Source: Nitrospinaceae bacterium (GTDB lineage Bacteria; Nitrospinota; Nitrospinia; Nitrospinales; VA-1). From it: 17,761 bases of DNA. The notes below the pieces were generated by a model, which worked only from the letters and a program-made list of their open reading frames with translations, had not been told where the DNA came from and searched no databases. A program made the position numbers and the translations under genes. Below, piece after piece: positions 1-7,818 of this stretch; the first letter of the stretch is position 1, and each line of letters starts with the position of its first letter. Location of the stretch: the NCBI GenBank assembly GCA_029937635.1, contig JAPYPM010000015.1, forward strand, positions 1 through 17,761, in the 5' to 3' direction.

Positions 1-1180
1 GCGTTCGAATGTTGCGCCAATGACGGTCGAGGTCTTCGCTTTGCTTGATCGCCGATGAGCCGCCCACGTCGAAAAGCATGGTCGCGGCCCGTGGCGCGAT
101 GTCGTCGATCATGACCTTCGCCTGGGACGCGAGCAGCGAACCGCGGTGGGCGACTTCGAAATCGGCCACCCCATTGATTACCGTGGCCAGAGCATCGTCC
201 TGCGCATCCGCCGCGGCCAGGACCACGGCCTCGGCGGCAAACGTCATGCTTGCAATACGCCCAATTGTCTCCTGCAACAAAGGATCGGCGGCTGCGGTTT
301 CGGCGCTGGCGTGCGAGTATGTGCGGGCCCGTTTCTTTACCATCGCCACCGCATCACCAACGACGGTGCGCAGCACCCCGACGATAATCGCGGTCAGTAT
401 GAGTTGACAGAATTGAGCAATAAGATACGGCTCCGTCGGAACCCGCACCTGTCTCCCGCTTCTTTTTGATGTCACCATAAGCGTACGCAGCACTTCATCG
501 GGGTGTACGGTGACATTGTCAAAAATGCCGGTACCGCTACCAGTGTATCGTTGTCCGATCCCGTCCCAATCATCATCAAAGGTGACGCCGTCCCGGTCGG
601 TTGGGACCACGGCGGAGGCCAGATCGCCATCGGGCATGGAGGTGACGACACTGACCCAATCGGAATACATGCTGCCGGTGCAATAGTATTTACGGCCATT
701 CATGACAAACCCGTCGCCCTTTGGGGTGAGCTGAGTTTCAACGCCAAATGAACCAACCGACTTGCTGCCACCAATCTCGGTCACCGCATTGCCGAAAATA
801 TCACCGCGCGCGGCGCGCTCCAACCAACGCGACCGCTCTTCCGGAATTGTGGATCGCAGCCGCTCCTCAATGAACCAGTAATGGGACCGTAAAATATGCG
901 GAATGTCCGGGTCCGCCTCCGCCAAATCGATAAACATTGCAAAGAATTCACGTACACTGCAGCCGCCGCCGCCTTCTGCCTTTGGAATGCGCAACGCGCC
1001 GAGGCCGGACTTACGCACCAGATCTATTGCGGGGTGTGGGTTTTTACCCTCTTCCTTGCTCGCCGTCGCGCTTCGACCGATATCGTCAATCAGATCCCGC
1101 AACTCTGGCGAGCCAAATTTGACCGGTGTCCCGCCAGCATCGGCGGGCCGCGCTTTTTCTTCCGATATCGTTTCACTCAT
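1..1180 (-). CDS. Acyl-CoA dehydrogenase-like flavin monooxygenase, SfnB/DszC type (3' end off window)
   Basis: The minus strand is open from an ATG at 1180-1178 to the window edge, giving 393 residues without a stop. AAGGA lies 6 nt before the start, so the start is well supported. The N-terminal half has the helical acyl-CoA dehydrogenase look. The middle reads GNAVTEIGG then KYYCTGSMYSDW, the flavin-binding beta region in this superfamily. The last visible residues, RHWRNIRT (386-393), match the signature shared by SfnB and DszC proteins rather than true acyl-CoA dehydrogenases. Those relatives are reduced-flavin-dependent monooxygenases that oxidise organosulfur compounds, so a role in sulfur scavenging is likely; the substrate is unknown. 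The C-terminal few residues are outside the window. It lies outside the mobile segment and is probably host backbone. A plain acyl-CoA dehydrogenase is the main alternative. Confidence 0.82.
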   Translation of the reverse strand, partial: MSETISEEKARPADAGGTPVKFGSPELRDLIDDIGRSATASKEEGKNPHPAIDLVRKSGLGALRIPKAEGGGGCSVREFFAMFIDLAEADPDIPHILRSHYWFIEERLRSTIPEERSRWLERAARGDIFGNAVTEIGGSKSVGSFGVETQLTPKGDGFVMNGRKYYCTGSMYSDWVSVVTSMPDGDLASAVVPTDRDGVTFDDDWDGIGQRYTGSGTGIFDNVTVHPDEVLRTLMVTSKRSGRQVRVPTEPYLIAQFCQLILTAIIVGVLRTVVGDAVAMVKKRARTYSHASAETAAADPLLQETIGRIASMTFAAEAVVLAAADAQDDALATVINGVADFEVAHRGSLLASQAKVMIDDIAPRAATMLFDVGGSSAIKQSEDLDRHWRNIRT

Positions 1181-1222
1181 GTTCAGTCCTTGCGTTACGG
1201 GAGATAGGCCTCATTCGACGCA

Positions 1223-1238
1223 CCTGACATTTGTCAGG
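1223..1238. promoter_or_regulatory. Palindromic operator upstream of the SfnB-like gene
   Basis: CCTGACATTTGTCAGG is a perfect 7-bp inverted repeat with a 2-nt centre, 42 bp upstream of the ATG at 1180. Its size and symmetry suit a dimeric repressor, and the shape is like TetR-family operators. No regulator gene is visible nearby, so the cognate factor is unknown. Confidence 0.5.
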
Positions 1239-1690
1239 CAGTCAGAGCACGAGTCTCAGGCACTGTTTTTCACAAGCTATCATAACATTTGCTCCGGTCG
1301 GCAGTCTCATTTGAGCCGAATCTAGTGGCCAATGGAAGCGATCACGGATCCCACGCCTTGGAGTCGGTCAGGCAGTTCGGATTACGCGCCGGTTCTTATC
1401 CGGTCAGGTCAGGCTTCACCGGCGCAGCCTCGGTAAACTCCTAAGTTCACCGCGAATTCAGCTGCGGAGCTGTCTGAACGATCTAGAAACCAGATAGATC
1501 GAATCTCTTTACACCAAGGTATTTTACGAAATCTTGAATCGTCTCAGGGCCTGAACCATAGGCGCCCCCAGAGCAGAATGGTTGATATCGCCATTTCCCA
1601 GATGTTATATATCGTTGCCATAACATGCTGCTGGTGCCGTATGGCTAGCGCGGGATTATCCCAACCTTCGCTGCTTCAAATTTTAGAACA
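1239..1690. other. Intergenic stretch with no supported gene
   Basis: I see no ORF with coding character and no complete tRNA or tmRNA. The promoter of the minus-strand gene probably lies at the left end. Near 1655-1677 there is a gapped, weak resemblance to part of the repeat that follows, which hints that the region left of the repeat also contains decayed attachment-site sequence. Confidence 0.4.
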
Positions 1691-1769
1691 GAGACGGTTG
1701 ATTCCCAGCTCCCTTCCCTCCGCCATTTCGAATTAGTTCGAAGAACTACCCAGCTTTCCGCTCGGCTTC
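1691..1769 (+). repeat. Left attachment-like repeat (tRNA 3'-end-like)
   Basis: Two blocks recur at the far side of the recombinase segment. Block A (1691-1728) matches 7905-7942 at 29 of 38 positions without gaps, including an identical 14-mer, TCCCTCCGCCATTT. Block B (1742-1769) matches 7874-7901 at 24 of 28 positions. On the left the order is A then B, on the right B then A. Block A ends in CCTCCGCCA, like the acceptor end of tRNA-Ser-type genes, a common integration target, but no full tRNA folds here. The inference is a degenerate attL, possibly from repeated integrations. A chance tRNA-like match cannot explain block B. Confidence 0.55.
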
Positions 1770-2186
1770 CTCTTGGTACCATGAAATGGATTGCAAAAAG
1801 CACTGTAAACAATTTAATAAACAATATTATACAATCTATATGGTCTATTTTATGTCAAACATCTCAGAATCTATTCCCAGCCTATTGTAAAAGTCCAGCC
1901 TGCGGGACGCGTCACGGTTACGATAGGTCCGGAAAACAGAACCCTGACACGCCCCGCCCATTGAGGTTGACCATGTGTTGGTCCGCCCCTCGGTCAGCCA
2001 TATGACGACTAACCTAGTGGGCCCCGAACGGGTTCGCCGCCATCCCCACCTCCGCCATTGATCCGCCCCCGCCGACGGCTTCTCCGACGGTCCCGGCGCT
2101 TGTCGGGTCCCGGTCCCCATCGTTGTCGGCATCGACGTTCAGCCACCAGTGGCCGCGTCCGTGGCTTGTGGGCCATTCACAGGTTC
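1770..2186. other. Non-coding or decayed stretch after the left repeat
   Basis: The left part (about 1775-1860) is strongly AT-rich and contains TATTATACAA at 1825-1834, identical to ten bases of the operator at 5585-5594. The right part (about 1900-2186) is GC-rich and gives short open stretches in several frames, none with a start, ribosome site and recognisable product. It may be a decayed gene. No clear terminator for the minus-strand operon ending at 2187 was found. Confidence 0.4.
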
Positions 2187-3083
2187 CTACCCAATCTGGT
2201 CGGACCCGATCGATGCCGCCTCGGTAATTTTCCGAAACTCACCGAGGATTTCGCCATGATGTTGGCCCATGTATCGCTCTACCTCGCTATTGCTCAGAAT
2301 AGACACGAGATACCCGCATGCTAGGACCAGATTGAGATGATCCGGTCCATAGGAATCTTCGATCAACTTCATTTCACTCTGGAGATTGGCCATTTCCCTC
2401 TCCATCCGAGCAATCTCCTCGGGAGAAACGCCTTTGAAATTCTTGGGTTTCCCCGGATCGCTCAATTGCTTCTGCGGCGTGGCCGCCAATAGAGCCTTGG
2501 AATATGAGACGGAGTAATTGTTCATGGCGATCATCAGTTCCGCGACCTCGACCTGGCGCATCGGATCCATCTTCTTCAAAGAGCCAAATGTGTTGAGGGG
2601 GCAATGCTTGTCCTTGAGGAGTTCGGCGGCCTCGGGGCAAATGCCGTCAAGAAGCTGGCGTTTGGCGCGAATACTCTGGATGTTGACATCCAGTGTCCTC
2701 GCAATCCGGTCCTCTGGCACACCGCCCTCAATTGCCGTCAAGATCATCTTGTGTTCCTGGACCGTCGCTAGGCGATTGATCCGCTTATTGTAGGTGAACG
2801 CCTCATCGTCAGTGGAGACCAAACAGATTACTTTTTCAATTTCCAGATCCTTGAGGACTTCAATTCTAAGATGTCCATCGAGAAGCAAAAACTTCCTGGA
2901 TTTCCCCTTCTGCCGAGCAACGACCGGCGGTTCGACGAACCCAATCTCTCGGATCGACGCTGCAATTAGTTGATATTTTCTGCTTTTCTTGACGGTTTTC
3001 GGTCGCTGCTTCACAGGAAGGATATCGGACAACGCGAGCAATATGCCATTTGGTTCGAAAGCCATGGTCACTTTATCTGACAT
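2187..3083 (-). CDS. ParB/RepB-like protein 2, third gene of the recombinase operon
   Basis: This 298-residue protein has a degenerate ParB-type N-terminal domain (about 10-115) with FLLLDGHLRIEVL at 65-77 where ParB proteins carry the nucleotide-binding G-x-x-R region. A helix-turn-helix follows at about 121-145 (GGVPEDRIARTLDVNIQSIRA). The C-terminal half resembles the RepB plasmid-partition C-terminal region and contains a charged, possibly coiled stretch (about 218-240). I chose the ATG at 3083, which has AGGGG 5 nt upstream; a GTG at 3089 overlaps the previous stop but has no properly spaced ribosome site. It starts 2 bp after the upstream ParB-like gene and is surely co-transcribed with it. 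Plasmid partition is unlikely because no ParA is present. A DNA-binding accessory role for the recombinase is inference. Confidence 0.8.
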   Translation of the reverse strand: MSDKVTMAFEPNGILLALSDILPVKQRPKTVKKSRKYQLIAASIREIGFVEPPVVARQKGKSRKFLLLDGHLRIEVLKDLEIEKVICLVSTDDEAFTYNKRINRLATVQEHKMILTAIEGGVPEDRIARTLDVNIQSIRAKRQLLDGICPEAAELLKDKHCPLNTFGSLKKMDPMRQVEVAELMIAMNNYSVSYSKALLAATPQKQLSDPGKPKNFKGVSPEEIARMEREMANLQSEMKLIEDSYGPDHLNLVLACGYLVSILSNSEVERYMGQHHGEILGEFRKITEAASIGSDQIG

Positions 3084-3085
3084 GA

Positions 3086-3982
3086 TCACCCCTCTCCCCG
3101 CGCTTGGATTAGGTCAGCCAGAGGGCGAGGCATGGTGGACAGATTTTCTGCCCGCAGTAGCGTCACGAAGTTTTCGTCCTTGAGGAGAACTCGCATACCC
3201 TCAACAATGAATAAGAGGCGGTTTTGCGTGATCTCAGCTTTCTTGATCATCAGGTACTGCCGATCCGCTTCATGTTGATAGGCGCGGACAAGGTCTGTAG
3301 ATGACATGCGGGATCGAGTGTTTTGGCAAGGCACGGGCCGATGCGCCTTGCCCCGGCGTTGACGTTGCTCGATCACGCGCTTAGCGGTGAGCAGTTTCTT
3401 TCCTCGAAGCAGGCCTTTTTTGTATGCCTCGGCGAGGGCTTCCTGTGCACCATCAAAATCCGTTTCGGCAATGTCCATTGCGACGTTGAGGGGGATCTGT
3501 CCCGTTTCGACCGCCACCAGCAAGCGTTCTTCCCCGTCCTCAAGCAGGTGAACGATCGAATGGACGTATTTGTAGGAAAGACCGATCTTCTTAGCGATAT
3601 CGGTATCGGAATAGCCACGCTTCTTGAGTTCACCGATATCCTGAAGCAGCTCCAGCGGGCGGTGCCGGCGTCGAGCTTGATTTTCAACCAGGCTCATGAT
3701 CAATCGCTCTTCCTCCTTGACCTCGATGACGATGGCGGGGATTTCCTGTTGCCCGAGATAGAAGAAGGCTTCCAGCCGGCCTTGACCGCACACCAGTTCG
3801 TATGTCGCCGCCCCATTCGTTTGTTTGGATTTACTCACCGTAATCGGCCTCTTGAGGCCCACCTTCGAAATGCTGTCGACGATCTGGCGGAACGTCTTTT
3901 TATTGCGTTCCCGGGGATTGATGACGCTGATCCGGTCGAGTGGGATCATCTTGACGGAGGGAAGGTCCTGGTTCTTCGTCAT
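3086..3982 (-). CDS. ParB/RepB-like protein 1, second gene of the recombinase operon
   Basis: This 298-residue protein is the better-conserved of the two ParB-like products. Residues 12-105 form a ParB N-terminal domain: PLDRISVINPRER, then VCGQGRLEAF (64-73, the G-x-x-R nucleotide-binding loop), then SLVENQARR (97-105), the counterpart of the ENxxR segment. A helix-turn-helix follows at about 124-148 (YSDTDIAKKIGLSYKYVHSIV). The C-terminal part is RepB-like and ends in a helical stretch. Its ATG overlaps the recombinase stop codon (ATGA, 3979-3982), so translation is coupled. Canonical ParB spreads from parS with ParA; neither a ParA gene nor a clear parS is visible. It probably binds DNA at the element or assists the recombinase (inference). 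Confidence 0.85.
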   Translation of the reverse strand: MTKNQDLPSVKMIPLDRISVINPRERNKKTFRQIVDSISKVGLKRPITVSKSKQTNGAATYELVCGQGRLEAFFYLGQQEIPAIVIEVKEEERLIMSLVENQARRRHRPLELLQDIGELKKRGYSDTDIAKKIGLSYKYVHSIVHLLEDGEERLLVAVETGQIPLNVAMDIAETDFDGAQEALAEAYKKGLLRGKKLLTAKRVIEQRQRRGKAHRPVPCQNTRSRMSSTDLVRAYQHEADRQYLMIKKAEITQNRLLFIVEGMRVLLKDENFVTLLRAENLSTMPRPLADLIQARGEG

Positions 3983-5547
3983 ACGGCGATCTCCGAAATC
4001 TTCGCCCGTTCCGCCATCGCATGAAAATACTCCAACGTGTCGAAGCGGTAGGCGTCCAGCATTAGACCGTTTTCCGGAGCCAGACGGACCCGTTCCTCGG
4101 TCATGTCGTATCGGGGCAGGAGGTAATAATCCAAGGCAGATGCGTTGGTCTCATTCATCCGGATTGCGACTGTGATATCTGGTGCCAGTCCGGTATCAAG
4201 GCGGATTTTCCATCTGAGCGATCCTGCCGGCGTCTGCTGACATCGTGCAATGACGATCGAGGCGGTGAATTCGCCATTCACCGTCAACAAATCCGTGGCC
4301 GTACCGCGACAAACGCTACCGCCCAGGGCCTCAATGGCAATGATGGTCTCCGCGACGATGTCATGGTGCATTTGGCGGAGCAATTTGTTGATCTCGATAT
4401 AGCGGTAGTCCCTGTCCGGTTTGAACCCGATTAATTCATAGGCGCGGATCAGGCTGCCAAACCGGCTTTGATAAGATCCGCTGGATGGCATGCTTTCCGC
4501 TTCGTCGATGATGATGCCGGAGAGGTAGCCATGGATTTGAAACAAATGTTTGAGTCGCTCCAACATCTCATTGTCAGAATACCGTCGATTGCGTTCACGG
4601 ATCATCCCTTGAGCCGTATAGAAGTCCTGTGGATCAACAATGCTTTCAAAGGTGCCATCCGCCCGGATCCACAAGTCCGGTGTGTTTGGAATCCGCTTTT
4701 TCTTCAATTTGAAGGACTGGCGGTTATAGACGTTGTTACCGATGTATTTTTCGTTGCTCAGAACCTGGTGAACCGTACCGCGTGTCCATGGCCGCGAGAG
4801 ATCTGTAATGACCCCTTGTTCGTTTAAGGCCGCGGCGATTTCACGCTCTTGCTTTCCGCCGTCGATAAATTCCCGATACATCCAGCGCACGGTATGGATT
4901 TCTTCATCGGGCCCAGGCACCAGGATCACCCTGTCGGTCTGTAAGCTCTTGTGTTCGCCGATATCCAGGACGCCCTGCGGCTCGCCATTCTGATTGACCC
5001 GCATTCTGCGCAAGCCGAAGCCCGCCATTCCGCCTTGTCGGAAACCCAACTCGATGAGCCTGCACTGGCCGGCGAAGACCTTCGCCGAGAGTTCGCGGCT
5101 GTATTCAGCCGCCATGGCGCGTTTGACGCCTTTGACAATGGTGGCGACCGGGCTGCCATCATTAGTAAATTGTTCGGCGCAATACTCCACTTCGATGCCG
5201 GCATTTCTACATTTATATTCGTAGGAAGCGCTTTCGTCGGCATCTTGAAAGCGCCCCCAACGACTGACGTCGTAGACGAGTATTATTTTGAAATCCGCAG
5301 CGCCACTTTCGACATCGTCAATCAACTGCAGCAGTGCATCTCTACCTTTGATCTGGAGGCCACTTTTTCCTTCGTCCGCATATGTGCGTACGATCTCCAT
5401 GTTGTGGGTTTCGGCGTATTGTCGAATAACCTTTGCCTGGTTGTCCGTCGAGTATTTCTGGTTGTCGGTTGACATGCGGACATACTCGGCCGCCGGGATC
5501 TTCGCCGTATTGTTGGAAGGGGATGTTTTATCGTCAGAAATTGTCAT
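3979..5547 (-). CDS. Large serine recombinase (site-specific integrase/invertase family)
   Basis: The 522-residue protein starts with a resolvase catalytic domain (about 18-160): YVRMSTDNQ puts the catalytic Ser at 26 with Arg24, Arg69 lies in the GRD segment, and VYDVSRWGRF supplies Arg96 and Arg99, so the active-site set is complete. The recombinase DNA-binding domain follows (GGMAGFGLRR, about 172-280). The usual Cys-rich zinc ribbon is absent: no CxxC pair is seen. Instead, residues 353-374 (SGSYQSRFGSLIRAYELIGF) resemble the Y-x-x-RFGS-x-x-x-A pattern of homing-endonuclease-associated repeats, followed by about 140 residues I do not recognise. The ATG at 5547 has a weak ribosome site. 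It heads an operon with two ParB-like genes and is probably responsible for excision or integration of the surrounding element. Confidence 0.92.
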   Translation of the reverse strand: MTISDDKTSPSNNTAKIPAAEYVRMSTDNQKYSTDNQAKVIRQYAETHNMEIVRTYADEGKSGLQIKGRDALLQLIDDVESGAADFKIILVYDVSRWGRFQDADESASYEYKCRNAGIEVEYCAEQFTNDGSPVATIVKGVKRAMAAEYSRELSAKVFAGQCRLIELGFRQGGMAGFGLRRMRVNQNGEPQGVLDIGEHKSLQTDRVILVPGPDEEIHTVRWMYREFIDGGKQEREIAAALNEQGVITDLSRPWTRGTVHQVLSNEKYIGNNVYNRQSFKLKKKRIPNTPDLWIRADGTFESIVDPQDFYTAQGMIRERNRRYSDNEMLERLKHLFQIHGYLSGIIIDEAESMPSSGSYQSRFGSLIRAYELIGFKPDRDYRYIEINKLLRQMHHDIVAETIIAIEALGGSVCRGTATDLLTVNGEFTASIVIARCQQTPAGSLRWKIRLDTGLAPDITVAIRMNETNASALDYYLLPRYDMTEERVRLAPENGLMLDAYRFDTLEYFHAMAERAKISEIAV

Positions 5548-5585
5548 GCTATTCGATCGTCCACATCATAATTGTGAAAGACCGT

Positions 5586-5609
5586 ATTATACAAATTGTA
5601 TAATTACAA
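5586..5609. promoter_or_regulatory. Palindromic operator and -10 region of the recombinase operon
   Basis: ATTATACAAATTGTATAAT (5586-5604) is a perfect 19-bp palindrome about an A at 5595. A further TACAA half-site at 5605-5609 gives three half-sites in a row. Read on the minus strand, 5591-5586 is a consensus TATAAT, 38 bp before the recombinase start, so a bound repressor would cover the -10 element. A TTGCAT lies 19 bp further upstream as a possible weak -35. The related site in front of the XRE gene makes that protein the likely ligand. Confidence 0.65.
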
Positions 5610-5682
5610 GATGCAATAAACGAAAGGTACATGGCTACGCACCTTTACCGCTTTCCAATACGTAGGCGATGAGGATCGAGTA

Positions 5683-5961
5683 TTACGACGCGGCTTCCAG
5701 AATGCGAGGTGCGACACCGAAGGGGAGGCCCCGTGGATCACCGCCATAAATCCACTCCAAGGTAATCCCGTGAAGCCGGTAAAACTTAAACATTACTGTG
5801 GGGTCTGGCATCCGTTTGCCACTTTCCCAGTGGCTCCAGGCTGCGGCTTTCACGCCGATAGCCTCGTATATGTCCTTCTGACTAAGGCCGAGCGCCAGTC
5901 TCGCCGCCTTCAGTCGGCCCGCTATGGCCTGCAGATCCTTGTCGCTTTCGGAGCTATTCAT
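5683..5961 (-). CDS. XRE/Cro-CI family helix-turn-helix regulator
   Basis: This is a 92-residue single-domain regulator. Residues 11-70 form a Cro/CI helix-turn-helix: IAGRLKAARLALGLSQKDIYEAIGV is the first half, including the turn and recognition helix, and AWSHWESGKRMPDPTVM is the characteristic end of the domain. The tail (about 71-92) is short. It is transcribed away from the Fic gene and towards the recombinase operon, whose start lies 135 bp downstream. Palindromes with the same core lie just upstream of its own start (5972-5990) and upstream of the recombinase (5586-5604), which suggests autorepression and repression of the recombinase operon. The start ATG has no strong Shine-Dalgarno sequence. 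It could alternatively or additionally control Fic through the shared divergent region. Confidence 0.88.
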   Translation of the reverse strand: MNSSESDKDLQAIAGRLKAARLALGLSQKDIYEAIGVKAAAWSHWESGKRMPDPTVMFKFYRLHGITLEWIYGGDPRGLPFGVAPRILEAAS

Positions 5962-5971
5962 CTTGAAGAGT

Positions 5972-5990
5972 AGTTTACAATTTGTAGATT
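5972..5990. promoter_or_regulatory. Second palindromic operator, upstream of the XRE gene
   Basis: AGTTTACAATTTGTAGATT has the core TACAATTTGTA, a perfect inverted repeat about one base, and matches the 5586-5604 palindrome at 14 of 19 positions. It lies 11-29 bp upstream of the XRE start codon, so binding would block transcription or early elongation of that gene. It also lies in the divergent region shared with Fic. Confidence 0.6.
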
Positions 5991-6120
5991 AATTTGTCGA
6001 TGGGCAAATGCAGGCGGGTGCCGATAGAATCAAGCAAAACAGTGATTGGAAGCGGAATCCGTGTCGTCTCATAGAGTTGTTCGACTACTAAAAACCATTT
6101 TCGGGTTTCAAGCCGGCTTT

Positions 6121-6144
6121 ACTGATATTCACAATTTTATCAGT
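6121..6144. promoter_or_regulatory. Inverted repeat in the Fic leader
   Basis: ACTGATA (6121-6127) and TATCAGT (6138-6144) are perfect inverted 7-mers around a 10-nt AT-rich centre, 83 bp before the chosen Fic start. The sequence differs from the TACAAnTTGTA operators. It could be a binding site for another regulator or a weak hairpin; nothing else supports a specific role. Confidence 0.3.
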
Positions 6145-6227
6145 TGATTTATCGTTTTTCACGGAATATGTTTCGAATCCACCAAACTTCTAACTATGGC
6201 CAAATTTCAGACAAGAGACACATTTTC

Positions 6228-7793
6228 ATGAATAAGGCTGTACAACAACGTTTTTCAGGGCCGGTAACTGTTTTTCAGGAAAGACGCCTTCCCGAAAAAG
6301 CTACACCTGCCGGGTACAGCGCCTTGATCGATGCTTATGATCTGTCTGTACCTCTGCCTCGAACCCTTTCCGCCATCGGTGAACGACATCGAGTGATCGA
6401 GGAGGGCGACTGGCGCATTTTGACTCCCCGTCATGCGCCGCATTCAACCATCGAGGGGCACCTGACTTTTGCGCTCAAATATGAAGGCCTTGATCTTGCC
6501 GTACTCAAACGGCTCTTTATGATGGTTGGTCCGACCGAGATCGAAGCCCTGGTTAAAGGCAAGCCGACAGGCAGTTACGCTCGGCGAATTTGGTTCCTCT
6601 ATGAATGGCTGACTGGCACCCGCCTTGATCTACCCGATGCCGAGGCGGGCCGTTATGTCGTCGCCATCGACCCCGGCCAACAATGGGCGGCAAATGGTAA
6701 AAATTCCCCGCGCCACCGCGTCAGAAACAATCTTCCGGGCACACCGGCATTCTGCCCTTTGGTATTTCGGACCGAAGCGCTCGACCAATTCATCGCTTTG
6801 AAGCTGCCACAGCGCGCACGGGAGATCGTTGCCGACGTACCGCGCGACCTGCTCGCGCGGACAGCCGCGTTCCTGCTGTTGAAAGATTCCAGATCAAGCT
6901 ACGCCATAGAAGGCGAACGCCCACCACAGGATCGTATTCAACGCTGGGGCCGTACTATCGGCGAAGCGGGACGCCAAGCCCTCGATCTCGATGAATTATT
7001 GCGATTGCAGAAAATTGTTATCGGAGACGCCCGTTTCGTAAAGCTGGGACTTCGGCAGGAGGGCGGATTTGTCGGTGAACACGACCGCGACACGCGCATG
7101 CCGCTACCGGACCATATCAGCGCCCGACCGGACGACCTGCCATCACTCATCGAGGGCATGATTAGCTATGAACGTGAAACTGCGAAGGATATTGACCCCG
7201 TAATCGCTGCTGCCGTGTTGGCATTCGGCTTCGTCTATGTCCATCCATTTGAGGATGGGAACGGCCGTATCCATCGATATCTCATCCACCATTCACTGGC
7301 GCAGCGCGGGTTCAATCCGCCAGGGGTCGTCTTTCCTGTATCAGCGGCTATCCTGGAGAGGATTGACGAATACGGTAGTGTGCTGGAAGACTATTCCTGC
7401 CGAATTTTGCCGTTGATCGAATGGGAACCGACAGAAAATGGAAATGTCCATGTCCTCAACGAGACCGGAGATCTATATCGTTTCTTCGATGCGACGCCAC
7501 ACGCAGAGTTCCTCTATGGCTGTGTTCAACAGACCATCGAAAAGGACCTGCCGAATGAGACTGATTTCCTTCGCAGGTACGATCTGTTCAGAAGTCGTAT
7601 CATATCCATGATCGACATGCCGGATCGGACAGTCGATCTCATCTTTCGGTTTCTTCAACAAAATGGCGGTCGCCTATCAAAGAGAGCGAGAGAGCACGAA
7701 TTCGAAGCACTGACAGACACCGAAACTGGGCATATTGAAACGATATACGCTGAGGCATATGGCGAAATTTCGACACTTCAAAAGGCAGAATGA
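6228..7793 (+). CDS. Fic domain protein (probable AMP-transferase, class II)
   Basis: From the ATG at 6228 the protein has 521 residues. The Fic core motif HPFEDGNGRIHR is at 339-350 and complete: catalytic His, the metal-binding acidic residue and the Asn/Arg that hold ATP phosphates. SYAIEG at 224-229 fits the inhibitory [S/T]xxxE[G/N] helix placed before the core, as in class II Fic proteins, which block their own ATP site until relieved. Residues before about 200 form an N-terminal region I cannot assign, and about 150 residues follow the core. The frame also opens at a TTG (6144) and an ATG (6168), but both lack good ribosome sites; AAGAG precedes 6228 by about 10 nt. It is divergent from the XRE gene and ends with its own terminator. 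The target protein is unknown; a toxin, defence or signalling role is inference. Confidence 0.88.
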   Translation: MNKAVQQRFSGPVTVFQERRLPEKATPAGYSALIDAYDLSVPLPRTLSAIGERHRVIEEGDWRILTPRHAPHSTIEGHLTFALKYEGLDLAVLKRLFMMVGPTEIEALVKGKPTGSYARRIWFLYEWLTGTRLDLPDAEAGRYVVAIDPGQQWAANGKNSPRHRVRNNLPGTPAFCPLVFRTEALDQFIALKLPQRAREIVADVPRDLLARTAAFLLLKDSRSSYAIEGERPPQDRIQRWGRTIGEAGRQALDLDELLRLQKIVIGDARFVKLGLRQEGGFVGEHDRDTRMPLPDHISARPDDLPSLIEGMISYERETAKDIDPVIAAAVLAFGFVYVHPFEDGNGRIHRYLIHHSLAQRGFNPPGVVFPVSAAILERIDEYGSVLEDYSCRILPLIEWEPTENGNVHVLNETGDLYRFFDATPHAEFLYGCVQQTIEKDLPNETDFLRRYDLFRSRIISMIDMPDRTVDLIFRFLQQNGGRLSKRAREHEFEALTDTETGHIETIYAEAYGEISTLQKAE

Positions 7794-7818
7794 CAGGCTG
7801 TGTTGAATCAGAAAGGAT

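Noticed and set aside
1239..1730. Possible tmRNA or tRNA gene ending at the CCTCCGCCA of the left repeat
   Set aside because: No matching acceptor 5' strand, no D- or anticodon-arm, and no tmRNA tag reading frame upstream; only a 3'-end-like piece is present.
1845..2132. Minus-strand frame of 95 residues
   Set aside because: No ribosome site or domain resemblance; competing short frames on both strands have similar quality, so it is treated as decayed or non-coding.
2187..3982. Plasmid partition and replication locus
   Set aside because: No ParA/RepA, no RepC-like initiator and no origin-like iterons are present; the ParB-like genes are tied to the recombinase.
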